Below are positions 1 to 11,540 of a DNA stretch of 64,000 nucleotides, in pieces. The stretch spans positions 235,623-299,622 of the forward strand of contig LSYV01000014.1 in NCBI GenBank assembly GCA_001584585.1. The letters run 5' to 3'. This DNA comes from Gonium pectorale (taxonomy: Eukaryota; Chlorophyta; Chlorophyceae; Chlamydomonadales; Volvocaceae). Numbering within the stretch: the first letter of the stretch is position 1; the number at the start of each line of letters is the position of its first letter. A program made the position numbers and the translations under genes. The notes beneath the pieces were generated by a model. The model was not told the DNA's origin. It saw only the letters and a program-made list of their open reading frames with translations, and did not search any database.

Positions 1-3000
1 CGCTACTACCAGACGGGGCGCCGGTCGGCGGCGGTGAGAATCCGCAGCCAAAGAACCGTGACCCATGGGTCGCGCTGGCCGCGTACACGTACTGCTGCGC
101 CAGCGCCTCCAGGCCCCGGAGGCACCACAGCGCTGCCGCCTGTCGCGCCGCCAGCTCCGCCGGCGGCAGCATGGACGCCGCAGCGCCAGCGTCGGACCCG
201 GCGGCGCCGGCGGGGCCGCAGCCGGCGGCCGCCGCCCTGACGGCGGCACTGCCGCTGCCGCCGCCGGCTGTGGCGGCGGCCGTTGGCGGCAGTGCGCTCC
301 GCAGGGCGGCGAGGAGTGCGCCGAGCGAAGCACGGTGGAAGGTCGGGGGCAGGTGGTAGCCGTGGTGGTGCAGGAGGGCGGCCAGGACGGGCGCCCACCT
401 GCAGGCAGCGGCGTCGACAGGCGGGCGGGTGAGTCTGGGGGCGTCGGAATCGGAAAGCGGGTGCCGGGGCTGCGTGTACGGATACGGATACGGATACGGA
501 TACGGATACCAAGCGCGCCATGGAAACCACGTAGTCAGGCGTTTGCCCGGGGGCCCCATGCAGGGGGGTCGCTCCGCGCGTCCAGGGCGCGGCCGCCAAC
601 CGGGCATCCAGGAACCGTCGACACCCTATCCTAAGATGTTAATCAAGCATCTAGTCATCCCAGGGGTTCTAGTCTGGTCTGTGGTCAGGTTCTTGCCCAG
701 GTTCTTGTCCCTACCCACACCCAACCCGCACCTGGCCGGCCGCGCCTCCACCTGCTCCAGCAGCCACTCCAGCGGAGGCAGTTGGCGGCGACGCTTGGCG
801 GGCGGCGCCGTGAAGCCGCTGCCGTCGCCGAAGCCGCCGCCGTCGCTGCCGCTGCCGGCGCCGCCAGCCGATGGGCCCGACCCGTGGGTCAGCTGCCCGG
901 CCGGCACCTTTCCTGTAGAGTGCGCCTGGCATGCCACACGTGCGGAGGGAGGGCAAAGACAGTTACACATACATTCGTCCTCTCACAAACCCAGACTTGT
1001 GGTCGTTACATCCTTCATGCGCAATCACAGTCACAGTCGCAGATAACTACAAGTAGTTGCAGCTGCGAACGCGCGTTAACGGTTGACAACCGCGGTGAGC
1101 CTGAGCTCGTCGCCGAGCGCAACCGCAAGCTGTCGACCGCATGCGGGAGGGCACTGCCGTACCTGCTGTACGGCAAAGAACAGCCCCGCGAGGAGCTGCA
1201 GCTGCATAGCCGCCAGGGGCGCCAGGGAGCCGTCGTCCGCGTCGATCAGCCTACGGTCGCAGCGGCGGCATTAGCCGCGTGGGCGCACGGGAATTTGTAA
1301 GCAAATCGGCAGGTCGATGAGAACGGGATGGCTCGAGCAGCGTTCTCCAGTCAAGGGGTGAGAAGGTTGCCAAGCGTTCCCACAGTTATCGATATATTAG
1401 GGAGGCAGGGGAAGCTGGCATTTGCTGCGACCATGCTGAATACGCGCTTCGCCACGTTCCCGACCAGGATCCACGCCGCCACCCCACCAGGAGGACACAT
1501 CGCCGCTGACGTCCCGCACGGCCATGCCGTATAGCTCCAGCAGCGCGCCATTCGCGCCACCGCCGCCTGCCCCGCCCCCGCCGGCTGCCGCCGCCGCTGC
1601 ATCCTCCAGCGAGCGGCTGCGTCCGTCGGGGCCGGGGCCGGGGTCGGGTCCGGCCTCCGCCGCCTCCGGGTCCAGGCCCCCGAGCTGCAGCTGCAGCAGG
1701 CAGTAGCGCGCCACGGTTTCCTGCACGAGGCGGCGGCCGCCGGAGGCAACCGGGGCACGTGTCGGTGGTGGTTTCGGATCGTTGGTAGTTGGACGGTTGG
1801 CAGGCAACCACGGCAGATGTCGGTCTCCTCAAGGTCGGCAGTTGGACCAGTTCGGTATCGGTCAGGGCCGGCCGTCACGGCGGGAGGGGGGGACTGGAGT
1901 GCGGGCGACTGGAAGGGGAAGGATGGGGGCGATGGGAGGCAGGCTGCCTGGGGCCGCAGGGGGTCCCCTACATCCTCCCCCGGAAGGGTCCGGGCACGAC
2001 CGCTGTGCGCCGTCATCGCTCCCAAGCACTCCCGGCCCAACCCACAGCTCCGGGCCCATCCAACTCCCGGCCGTCCCAGCCCTCCCGGGCCTCCCGGCCC
2101 TTTCGCCCCCAGGCCCTCCCGGGCACCAGCCCTCCCGGCCCCGCTGGAGGCGGCGGCTGGAGCAAGCTCGGGCCGATGGCCAGGAAACGATTGGCAGGAG
2201 GGGGCGACTCAAGGGGCAATGGGCCCTCCCGGCTCCAGGCCCTCCCGGCCCTCCCGGCCAGGCCCTTCCGGCCCTACCCGCAGCCCCGGCGTGCGGGTCT
2301 CCCCCCACACCAGCCGCAGCAGCGGCCGCAGCCCGGCGTGCAGGCGGGCGGCGTGCGGGGCCCCGCCGTCCAGCCCTGCGGCCGCCAGCAGCTGCAGCGC
2401 GGCGCCCAGGAGCGCCAGTGAGGGCCGGCTGGTGTCGCTGGAGAGGGAGGAGGGCGGGGTGGGGAGCGGAAGTCAAAGCATTTCGAAGGCGTTCTGAGCA
2501 GAGAAGCCGGAGGGGCCTGACAGCCCCATCTGTCGAGGCCGCCCACAGCCCCGCCGGCCGCAGAGGGAGCCTATTGTCCATGTTGCGCGGTCGGGTGGTC
2601 GCTGCTCACGCGCGCCCACCCGCACCGCTTACGCGCCCGCCCCTTCGCATGGCCGCCCGCCCACATCCCCCGCAACCCAACCACGTTGCGGGACCACCGC
2701 CATCAGCGCCGCCGCCGGGAGCGCCCTGGGCCTGGTGCCACTGAAGGAGCTGCCGCCGTCGCCGCCACAACCGCCCGCTGTCGGCATGCAATAACTGCCC
2801 GCCCACAGCCCCCCGCAACCCCACAACATGAACTCGCAATCCGGGCGGACCGCCCCCCCCAGGCCTCACCCAACGCGTGCGAGCCACTTGGCCGTCGCCC
2901 GCAGAGCCGACTGCGGGGTATGGGGATGAGTGCGGGCGGGGCGGTGGGGGGGAACCCGGGAGGCACACAAGGTATACTCAGGCTGCGAGTCTTCACGCAC

Positions 3001-6000
3001 ACAAGAGCAAGCAGGCAAGCGATTGGCAAGAATGGCGGGCATCCCGGGTCACGGGGCGCATGGCCGTACACGTGCTATCTTGCATGCCTGGACATCTCCA
3101 CGCAAATGTGCTGCGGACGTATCACACAGCGCCTCCGCCCTTCCGACCCTCCGTACACGCCGTGCCCGTGCCGCTGTACGGCATCTCCTAGCTTCCAGCC
3201 GCTGCGGCGCCGCGCCCCACTTCCCACCTTGACCTTCGACCCGCGACCCATTCCCCGTGTCGTCCACCTGCAGCGCCTCGTAACCCCCGCCGCACTCACA
3301 CCCCACCCCACCCCACCCCACCCACGCATCCTCCGCACACCCCACCCCACCCCACCCCACCCCACCCCACCCACGCATCCTCCGCACACCCCACCCCACC
3401 TGCACCGCGTTTGCGTGCGACTCCGCCAGGTCCGCGGGCCACACCACCAGCAGCGACGTCAGCACCGTCAGCAGTTGCTGATCCCCGAGGGCGGGGCGGG
3501 AGGGCGGGGCGGGGCGGGGGCGGACAGGAGGGCCGGCCAGCTGGGATTTGGGCTCTCCAAGGGAGGGACGGGGTGGAGGAGGCCCGCACAGACCAAGCCG
3601 GTTGCAACCTAGAGTGGGTGCGTGGACCTGAGAATTAGTCGGGGCGCTTGGCTGCCGAGAGACGTCGCATGGAGCACCAGCCGCCCCAACCCCGCACCGC
3701 TCCTCACCTGCGCGGCCCCTTGCCCCCTGCTCCCGTGCCTCTGTGTTTACCCAAGCCGGCCGCTTCGTGCCCCCGCTCCGCGCCTCACCTGCGCGGTGCC
3801 GGTAGCTCGCGAGCTGGCGGCGTCCGCCCCGCCCTGCGCCAGGGCCTTGAGGCTGTAGCACAGCGATTGAAGCAGCGCTGTAGCGGGGGGCGGAGGGGTT
3901 GAGGGGGGCAGAGGGGGTGGGGGGGGCAGAGGGGGCAGAGGGGGCAGAGGGGGTGAGGAGGTGTGGGGGCAGAGGGGGCAGAGGGGCGACTGCCGGAGGT
4001 CAAGAGATTGGGTGCATTCTGACCAGAGACCGGGAGGGTTGGAGGCGGGCTGCCACTGTGTGCGCAGGACGCACCGAGAGCTGACTCGGGCCGGCAATCC
4101 AAGCGGCCCCAAGCGGCCCTCCACTTGAGCCCCAGCCAGCTTTGCTGCGTGGTGCGCCCCGCGACCTGCCGCCGCGCAGCGCACCCAACCACCCACACTC
4201 CAACCTACCCTTCCACCCAGCCCCCCACCCACCCTCGGCGACGTGGGGACGCAGGTGGCGACAGTACTCGGGGGTGGGCAGCAGGTGGCGGCTGAGGAGC
4301 ATGAGGTACTCGGGACCGGGACTGGGGCCGGGTCCGGGGGCGGCCAGCAGGCAGGGGTCGGACTGCGGCAGGGGACAGTCACGGAGGGTGGGGGGGCAGA
4401 ACGAGGGACGCGGGGCGGGGCAGGGCAAGGCGGGTCGAGGTTGAGTCGCAGATCACAAGATCAGTATCGTGGCATTCGGCCCGAAGGTCCTGCGACTGTG
4501 GCCGGGGAGGCGCCCGGTCTGCACCCGGCCTGCGCCGCAACCACGTCAGTCATTACGTGACCCCCCACCGCCACAACACGAAACACGCACGTGCGCGCAC
4601 TCCCGCTTTCCGCCCCCTCCCCCCTTCCCCCTCTCCAGCGCTCTCCCCTCCGACGCACCTCCAGCACCTGCGCCACCCGGTGCCACAGCCGCCACACCCA
4701 CAGCTGCAGGTTGCCGCGGCGGCCTGGGGGCGGTGGGCGGGGGACGGGGTGCAGGGCGGGGCGCCAGCGAGCGGTCGGGCGGGGGGCCCAAGGAAGGGGA
4801 GGCGAGGGGAGGTCGTGTCAACGCAAAGCCGAACAGGACGGAGGGAGGCGAAGAGGCAACCGGCCGCCAACAGCCACGAGGTGGTATGCTCGTTCGGACT
4901 GCATTCGGATCCACCGCCGTACCGAGCGCGCCGTACCGCGCGTGCGTGCACCCTTGCGCAAGGGATTGAGATTTGTGGCGTCACGCGGCGGACCTTGGCG
5001 ATTCGTGGGATACTTAGCAGGCGACCCTCAGGCGACCCACGGAACACGTGGCTCCCGATGCCGTTCCGCATAATGTCACCAACACGTGGCCCCGTTGGTA
5101 CCGTGAATACCGTTGTGCCGTCGAACACCACGACCAGCACGCCCCGATACGGATCGCGCCAGCCGCGCCGCACCTTCGGAAACAGGATGCGACACGAGAC
5201 ATTGACGAAAGACACAACATGATGCCCCGTGGTAGGCGCGGAGCACACCCGCCCACACACACCAGCGCGGAGGTGGCCCCACCCACCCGCACCAACACCC
5301 ACCGCTGCGCTGCACGTCGTCCGCCACCGCCACCAGTTTGCGGAGCTGCTTGGCGTGCTCTAGGGCCTTGGTGGCGGCGGCCGCGGCGGCGTTGGCGGCG
5401 GCGCCGCCACTGCCGCCGCGGGAGCGCGCGCCGCCGCCGCCGGCAGCGCTGAGGGCGTCGCGCACCATGAAGTCCAGGTATAGGCGGAGGACCCGCGGCC
5501 ATGTGGCGACTGGGAGCCGGTGCAGGCGAGCAGGGCAAAGTGGCATTTGATTGTGCCTTCTCACTCGGAATGATATGTGTTGGCCGAGGGGGACCACGAG
5601 GCACGTGCACTCGCACAGAAGCGCGCCCCGCAGGGCCGAGAGGCCCAAACCCACGGGAACGCCCAAGGCCTATGAGGTGTGATGTAAACCTCGTAGGGCG
5701 ATCGCGAGACACACGCACGTGCACAAAAGCGCCGGCGCCAACCCGCGGGAACGCCTCCTACACCACCTTGCCCTGGTCGACGCGCCCCCTGAGGCGGCCC
5801 GGCCCTCCCGCCCGCGGCCGGCCACCGCGGAAACGCCCAAGCCCCCTTGCATCCCCTCCGCACAGCCGCCCCGCGCCTCACGCTTCTTGGGCTGCTCGTC
5901 CGGCCACAGTCGGGCGGTGGCAGCGTCAAGCGCCTGCAGCGCCTGAGATGGGGGCACGAATAGGGGAGGTGTGGCGGGGGCGAGTGTCAGTGGTGATGGA

Positions 6001-6531
6001 CGGGGTGTACGGTACGGCATACAGGAATGCGCCCGGAAAGCCGGGGAAGCTGGGTGGCTGGGGGGGATGGAGGCTGCGAAGAGGTCATGACGGCGGGCGT
6101 GCTCGCAGACGGGGCTGACTGGCGCGGGGATGCATGGGCCTGGCTGGCGCCTCGGGGGCCGACACCCCGACACGCCCGATCCCGCCATACGCCACCCACA
6201 CCTGAGGGCTCTCCAGCAGCGCATTAAGCAGCTTGGTGCCTTCCTGCGGACGGAGGGGGCGCGGATGCTGTGGGAGGAGGGTGTACGCGCAGCGGGCCGT
6301 GGGGCAAGCCCGCGCAAGCCGACGTCGGAGATTGCTGTGTGAAGGCTTGAGTGTGCGATGTGATGCCTCAGCGCCCAACGCTGCCCGCGCCATCCGTGCA
6401 CGCCCGGAATCGACGGTTCGTCTGCCGCCCGCCGGAACCCGATGGCGCGGCAGTCCAACCTTGCGAGTGGTTATCTTGTCGCTTTCGAACTTGGCCCGTA
6501 TGTCATGGAGCCGGTCCTCAAGGGTCGACAT
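1..6531 (-). CDS. ATM: N-terminal part of an ATM/Tel1-like PI3K-related kinase (partial, runs off left edge)
   Basis: Helical-repeat protein read on the minus strand from an ATG at 6531. Exons I can place: 6460-6531, 6202-6243, 5882-5942, 5303-5509, one near 4650-4690, 4233-4362, 3789-3877, 3400-3477, 2278-2428, about 1465-1720, 752-912 and 89-398. Exon phases agree for the first four and for 4362-3400; the 5.3-4.7 kb part and the last two junctions are uncertain. The first two exons join into MSTLEDRLHDIRAKFESDK followed by TTRKEGTKLLNALLES, which resembles the TAN motif at the N-terminus of plant ATM. Exon 4 holds WPRVLRLYLDF and exon 4233-4362 holds EYLMLLSRHLLPTPEY, both recalling the region after TAN in plant ATM. 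Known for the family: a DNA double-strand-break checkpoint kinase whose catalytic domain is at the far C-terminus, here outside the window. Identity is by remembered similarity, not by search. Another HEAT-repeat protein is the main alternative. Confidence 0.55.
477..510. repeat. GGATAC hexanucleotide microsatellite
   Basis: About five uninterrupted copies of GGATAC, inside the minus-strand intron between the exons at 89-398 and 752-912 of the ATM-like gene. Confidence 0.9.
2030..2277. repeat. CCCTCCCGG-rich intronic repeat tract
   Basis: Loose reiteration of CCCTCCCGGCC-like units interspersed with unique sequence, starting immediately inside the intron that follows the exon at 2278-2428. 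It creates spurious proline/glycine-rich reading frames on both strands. Confidence 0.7.
3298..3399. repeat. CCCCA pentanucleotide array with 38-40 bp higher-order copy
   Basis: Runs of CCCCA separated by ACGCATCCTCCGCAC spacers. On the minus strand it reads GTGGGGTGGGG and begins exactly at the splice donor (3399-3398) of the exon at 3400-3477. The G-rich strand could form quadruplexes. Confidence 0.85.
3896..3985. repeat. Polypurine GGGGGCAGA repeat upstream of an acceptor
   Basis: Imperfect units of GGGGGCAGA and GGGGGTGGG. On the coding (minus) strand this is an expanded pyrimidine tract a few bases before the CAG acceptor of the exon at 3789-3877. Confidence 0.8.
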
Positions 6532-6983
6532 CGTGGGCCGAGCTCAGCGCGCCCCGCTGTTTTGTGAACCAACAAAGCTCAGGAATAAAGTGCTAGTCGA
6601 TCATAGCCATTGGTGACCTGGAAGCCTCGGCGACGGCTCCTGTGCAAGGTCGGTCCCAGGTGGCGCGAAAACTGCAATCCGCGTCATTCCCTTTCCATCT
6701 GCGATAACCGCGACCCCAGTGCCATACTGGAGTCTTTTGCATCCATTGGTCGTGCGTACGCACAAGGCACAAGACGTACGTGCACAGCACACTGTACGGC
6801 GCGGGGACCCTACGGGGCCGCTGCAGCGGTGACCCAAGGCGCTACAAGTTTGGGAAAGCCAGCTGCTCCCGTCCGGGTACCAGGAGTCACGCCTCCCGTG
6901 TGCCGTGGTGCCCGCATCGGCAATGAGCGTGTCGTGATGTCCCAGGGTGTCCCCGACGATGTCTTTTGTTAAAAATCCGAATG

Positions 6984-6988
6984 TTACA
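6984..6988 (-). terminator. TGTAA-type poly(A) signal for the 7.2-9.3 kb gene
   Basis: TTACA on the plus strand is TGTAA on the minus strand, about 185 bases downstream of the stop at 7172. TGTAA is the usual poly(A) signal of Chlamydomonas. The 6532-7171 interval otherwise holds only this presumed 3' UTR and the spacer before the ATM-like start. Confidence 0.45.
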
Positions 6989-7171
6989 GGACTCCGACAG
7001 GACCCAACAAAATCCCCTCAGGGTGGCAAGGCTGCCTACCTCGATGACGCACCGTCAATCACCCGCAGACATGAACGCACAGCAAGGCCGGGCAGTGAGC
7101 TGGGCGTGTATTGCGAGTGCGGACCAGCGCCGCCAGCCCGCCGCGCCACGCACAAAGCCACCAGCAGGAGT

Positions 7172-9339
7172 TCAGCGCTTTGGGCTGGACAAGTACCTCG
7201 CTAGGGCAATGACGGTTACAGACAACTTTTCAAGCGCCAAGTTAGCCTGGCAGCAACATGCGGGCCGCACAAAGGCAGTTGGTGGTTACCGTCTGGGCCG
7301 CCCCCAGGCTGCCTGATCCTACCTGCTGCCGTACAACGCATTCCTGCACTGTCGTGCATGCCTCCATCAGCGTTTTTAAATTCAAGAGGCACCAAGCCAG
7401 CAGGAATAATCGCGCCTTCCTCAGCCCTCCCAGCGTCCCAGGGTTGACCCGGCGGTCTGGGATTTCGGGTCTGACGGCCTGCCCCGACGCCCTCCTGAGG
7501 ACGCCCACCGCCAGCTGCAGCCTGGCACACACAGCCGCCCACACCTACCCGCCACAGACCATAGCAATACGCTGGCAAACAAAACGAGACAAACATTGCA
7601 TAACGGGCGCGTAAGCTAGCGGCCGTGCACCCGTGCGACAATGCCGGCGTGTGCATGTCGAGCCCATCTAGGACCTAAGGAACCCCTGCACCTGCTGCTC
7701 CGTCCCACGTGCTGAACCTTGCAGCCCGCCGCTGGCAAGGTGAAGTATTACCGGCCGGCGGCACCAAGGCGGCACCACCATGCCGCCCTGCCTAATCCTA
7801 CCGTATCTCTACATCCTTCCCTCCCTCCCTCGATCCCCGCCTGCTCATACGGCTGTCTGTGAATACGGACGTGCACTGAACAGGAAAGCTTGCCCCTAAA
7901 TCAACCAACGCCGCCCATGTTATCCACCGACACGCGGCTCCAATCTTTTTTTCAGCTTCAATTTCTTTCAGCTTGAACCTTACAAGCTCGGCAGCCCCTT
8001 GCAGCCAGCAAGGCACGCACGGGATGTGGCTAATCACTCGAGGGATGGCGGGGGGCTGCTGTGAGGGGCACCCACCAGGTAGGTGGTTGTGGAAGGCAGC
8101 CTGTGCGTGTGGACGGGGCCAGCGGGATATTGACCGGAGAGGAGCCGGAATGAGGGGCACGAGTATGAGCCAGCTGACCAGGGCGCAGCACTAACTTGCA
8201 GCAGGGCGGAAGTCTGGCGGAGCAAGGTGAAGCGAGCGCGGTTTCGTTCAGGCGCCGTCAGTCGAGCCTCGGCAACCCCTGCGTCCCGCCTGCCACACGC
8301 TACAGGGCCATAAGTGCTCCCAGGCGCGCGCATTCTGTCAAACGAGGTACGAGGCGCGCACAGTAGGTTGGTGCATGAGCAGCATGGCCATGTCATATGA
8401 CCCATTAGGGGATGGCAGGGTCCATTTCAACCTCCCGAGCAAGTCGCCGGGGGCTTGGCGGGACGGCCTCCTGGCCCGATGCACGCCAGTCCTCCTCTCG
8501 CTCCCAGCCCTGGCCCGCAGCAGGGCAACCCTCGCGTGAGGCACCCCACCCCCTCCCCTGCTTGCTAGCCCCTCGCAGGCGAACTCGCCGCTTGCCTTGT
8601 GAACCTCACATAGGATCATGCACTACGGCAGTTGCCTCCATCGATACCGCCACCAGGTCAAAAAAGCCGCCGGTGGGTCTGCCGCCACGCCCTCGACCGC
8701 TGCCGGGCATCCCCACAGTGCTGAGAAGACGCGTCGCGATGAGAGCGCCGGTCAGCGCTTGAAAGCCCGCGCACACGACGCCTGGGATCGATGCCGCCAG
8801 AGCCGACGGGAAACAGCGCAACTGCGGTGCGGTAGTATGCTTGTTTAAGCTCGTCGCGCTTCGCGATCGCGGTCTTGATTTCGAAGCTTTGAAGCCCCTC
8901 CTTGAGGCCTACGCCCAAGCTGTTCAAGCCAAGGCCCAAGCCAAGGCCAAGTAGGCCAAGGCCCACCACGAGACCCGGGTTGCCGTACGTGAGGAACAAC
9001 AGCCAGTAGTCCGGTTTGGCGGGCTGCAATTCCAGCAGCACACGGGAACAGAGGCAGCTGTGGCGCAAATGTGGGGGAGAACGAGGCTCAGGGCCTCGGC
9101 AGGGTGCACAGCAGCAACCAAGGCAGCAACCAAGGCCCTCCTCCACGAGCAAGCACCTTCCTATGCCATAAACCCGCCGCGCGCGCACCCTTGCTGTGGC
9201 CCCCCTCACCATGCCGCCCGCTGCATCTCCAGAGCCCGAGCCCGCGCCGCCCGATTGTGTCGGCGGCCCCCCGGACGACCCGCCGCCCCCCACAACGCTC
9301 CGAGGCCGCACGTCCGCGGTTGCGCCGGAGGGAGCAGGC
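7172..9339 (-). CDS. Unidentified membrane protein (5' end unresolved)
   Basis: I do not recognise this protein. Exons supported by reading frame and splice signals: about 9210-9339 (acidic, Gly/Ser-rich linker ending DAAGG), 9023 down to about 8800 (a hydrophobic segment GNPGLVVGLGLLGLGLGLG followed by a charged helix KTAIAKRDELKQAYYRTAV), 7928-7997 (ELVRFKLKEIEAEKK), an exon ending at 7323 (LKTLMEACTTVQECVVRQQ) and a final exon 7172-7246 (ANLALEKLSVTVIALARYL, then stop TGA). The phases of the last two exons match, as do those of the first two. A further exon near 8.6-8.8 kb is possible, in a different frame. No ATG could be tied to the first visible exon, so the start is upstream. The acidic linker followed by a glycine-rich membrane segment would fit an organelle membrane protein, but that is inference. 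Confidence 0.4.
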
Positions 9340-11288
9340 TCCTCTGATGCGCCGCGACCCCAATATCACACTGAAGCATTCCCTGGTTGGCGCACATGCT
9401 CACGTGCTCACAAGATGCACCACCTGCAGCGCACACTGCACGGGAATCAACAGCCTTGAGCTCCCCGGGTAGCTGCCTCAGGTCTAGGACAGCGTGGGCT
9501 GCGTGAGCAGCTGCTCCTGATCATGCCGCGGGAGCGGCTCAAGCAGGTCTCTCCAACGCGTAAATCGTGGTGTCCGCGACACAACACCTCTAACGTGTAT
9601 GTCAAGCAGTTGTACCCTGGCCCCCCGTATCTTCCATCAAGGGAACTCGGTTCATAATGGTACGTAGCAGCGCACCGTGCATGGATAAAAGCGAACATGT
9701 GTGACCTGCAATGATATACATGAGCATATTCTGTGTCCATCCACGGGTCTACGCTCCCATCGCCCCGGTACCTCAAGCCCTCAACACCAGCAAAACCATG
9801 GCCGGGCCCCGAGTTTTGCAGAAAGGACTCCCAAGCTCCACCCGGAGTGCTGACGGCCTTGCATGCCAAGAAACCAACTCACCACCACTGGTGTATACGG
9901 TGGCGCTCCTCCGTACCACCCGTGCGAAGCGCTCCCCAACCGTCAACCCACTGCAACTCAGCGTGTAGCCTATGTCGGCATAGTTGTAGCATGGAGTCCC
10001 CGTCCGGACCTACACAGATGCATTCCGCCCGCCCCCCCCACCCCACACACACAACGAGGTGAAGCCCAGGCCTCAATGCATCACAAATTGCTCAACGGTT
10101 CCACGCCGAAACAGTGACGACCGATGAGCTTGACACGCAGAGCGCTAATGCGTCGCCCATCCGTTTCACCAGCGGGGCCCCCGCCGAACACCAGGGCAGA
10201 GTATGCGCTTCCTTCCACGGCCGTCCCCACCCATGCTCGCCGTCCATACGCGTACGGGTGAGGGCCGGCGTGCGCGTGGCAGATCAGTGGGCTGCGGCCC
10301 TCCAGGAAGGGGCCCTTGGCCGCTGCGGTTGCCGCCGCGGCGCAACCGACGCGTCAGGGTGGGCCGTACACAGGCGCAATCTTGTGTATCGCCGCGTACT
10401 GTGGTGGTCTGGGCTTACACCATTTGCACCAGCGGGCTGGGGGCTCATCGCACCGTTACCAACACGTGACGCCGAACGGCAGACAGACAGCGGCGCCCCC
10501 CCCCCCCATACCGGCCCTCTACCGGCTCGGAGCATAGAGCCGCGCGCGCGCAGGCGCTGGTGCTACAGCCCGCGCGTCTGAACGCGGCCCGCGCTGGCAG
10601 CACACGCCCTCCGTGCATGCGGCATGCAGCCGCGTGTCAGGCTGCCCTGGGTTGCCCCGGCGCCAGCGCTGAAGGCCGCAACGGCATCACATGCGTGTAC
10701 TGTAGCCTTGCTTGCTTCGCTCGAGCATCTAGCCGCTGACCGCTGCCTCCTGCTGGTTCCGAAGCGCCACGTACCGCGTGGTCGGGTACCCGTCAACCAT
10801 GCCACGGGGAGCGGCGGGTGGGCCATCAGCTGCAGGGAAGAGGAGGGGTAGTGAAGAACAGGATCATGAGCACAGGACCGGGAGAGATAAGGTTTCGGTG
10901 ATTGCTTAGGTGTGTAAAAGACTTTTGGGTGCCATGGGATGTGGCCGGCGGTGTCCTTGAGAGTGTGCACGCATTACTGGTTACCTTGGCGCAGCGCGGA
11001 TGCGCGGGTCGCAGTCAGCACGCGCAGGTGCGCCGGTGGTGCCCAGATCCGCATAAGTAATCGTGGTAAAAGGCAGCAACCCAACGTAGTAGCCACGAAA
11101 CGCCTGCAAGCCGTGGCGTCAGCGCATCAGGGGCATGTCACCTCATAGAGTGACGGGAGCCGACTCTGCGGCGTGCATGCAAGAATTTAATAAAGCTCCA
11201 CGTTATCCCATTCCCGCACGTAAAACCCCCGACGCCGACACTTGCCGGGGAGATTCCCGCCACGCCATCCCGAGCGCTGACCACACCT
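9340..11288. other. Gene-poor interval, no supported gene
   Basis: The 5' part of the preceding gene must lie at the left end of this interval. The open frames here lack ATG starts, typical codon bias and consistent splice phases. One frame at 9750-9870 looks protein-like but begins with TTG and has a stop just upstream. Confidence 0.6.
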
Positions 11289-11540
11289 TCAACGAAGCGT
11301 TGACACTCCGCGGGCCTCTGAGGCGCTGAGTACTTCCATCATCTTCTTTCCGCGCCGCAGCAGGTGCTCTATGCGCTGAATGTCGCGGTGGCTAGCATCC
11401 TTGTTCTTCTCGAATTCGCTTCGCGCGAAAGACATCAATCCCGGGCGCGCTTCCTCTGGCTTCCTACGGATTGCGCGTAGACATTCCCGATACAGGCTCA
11501 GGGCCTGCTTTTGAAGCCCCGTAAACCTTCGGCCCGACAT
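11289..11540 (-). CDS. SDHAF1: Succinate dehydrogenase assembly factor 1, LYR-motif protein
   Basis: Single-exon gene of 83 residues, ATG at 11540, TGA at 11289. After a short N-terminus it has the LYR signature in QALSLYRECLRAIRRKP, then RSEFEKN and the basic helix RIEHLLRRGKKMMEVL. Human SDHAF1 has the same order: an LYR motif, a short acidic/basic middle and a RIEYLYRRGRR-type helix. Family role: a mitochondrial matrix chaperone that helps insert Fe-S clusters into the SDHB subunit of complex II. The protein is slightly shorter than the human one, with no C-terminal extension, as in other plants and fungi. An intronless gene of this size is unremarkable. Another LYRM protein is the only serious alternative; the C-terminal helix favours SDHAF1. 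Confidence 0.85.
   Translation of the reverse strand: MSGRRFTGLQKQALSLYRECLRAIRRKPEEARPGLMSFARSEFEKNKDASHRDIQRIEHLLRRGKKMMEVLSASEARGVSTLR

Noticed and set aside
1..600. Long overlapping frames on both strands
   Set aside because: Very GC-rich exons and introns leave antisense frames open. Only the minus frame WAPVLAALLHHHGYHLPP has protein-like composition.
3298..3399. CCCCA array as an internal telomere-like tract
   Set aside because: The chlorophyte telomere unit is TTTTAGGG or TTTAGGG. CCCCA lacks the TTTAGGG pattern and is a simple C-rich expansion.
9447..9869. Minus-strand frame with protein-like start (AVSTPGGAWESFLQNSGP) as the first exon of the 7.2-9.3 kb gene
   Set aside because: It has no ATG, an in-frame stop lies just upstream, and no donor/acceptor phase clearly joins it to the next exon.
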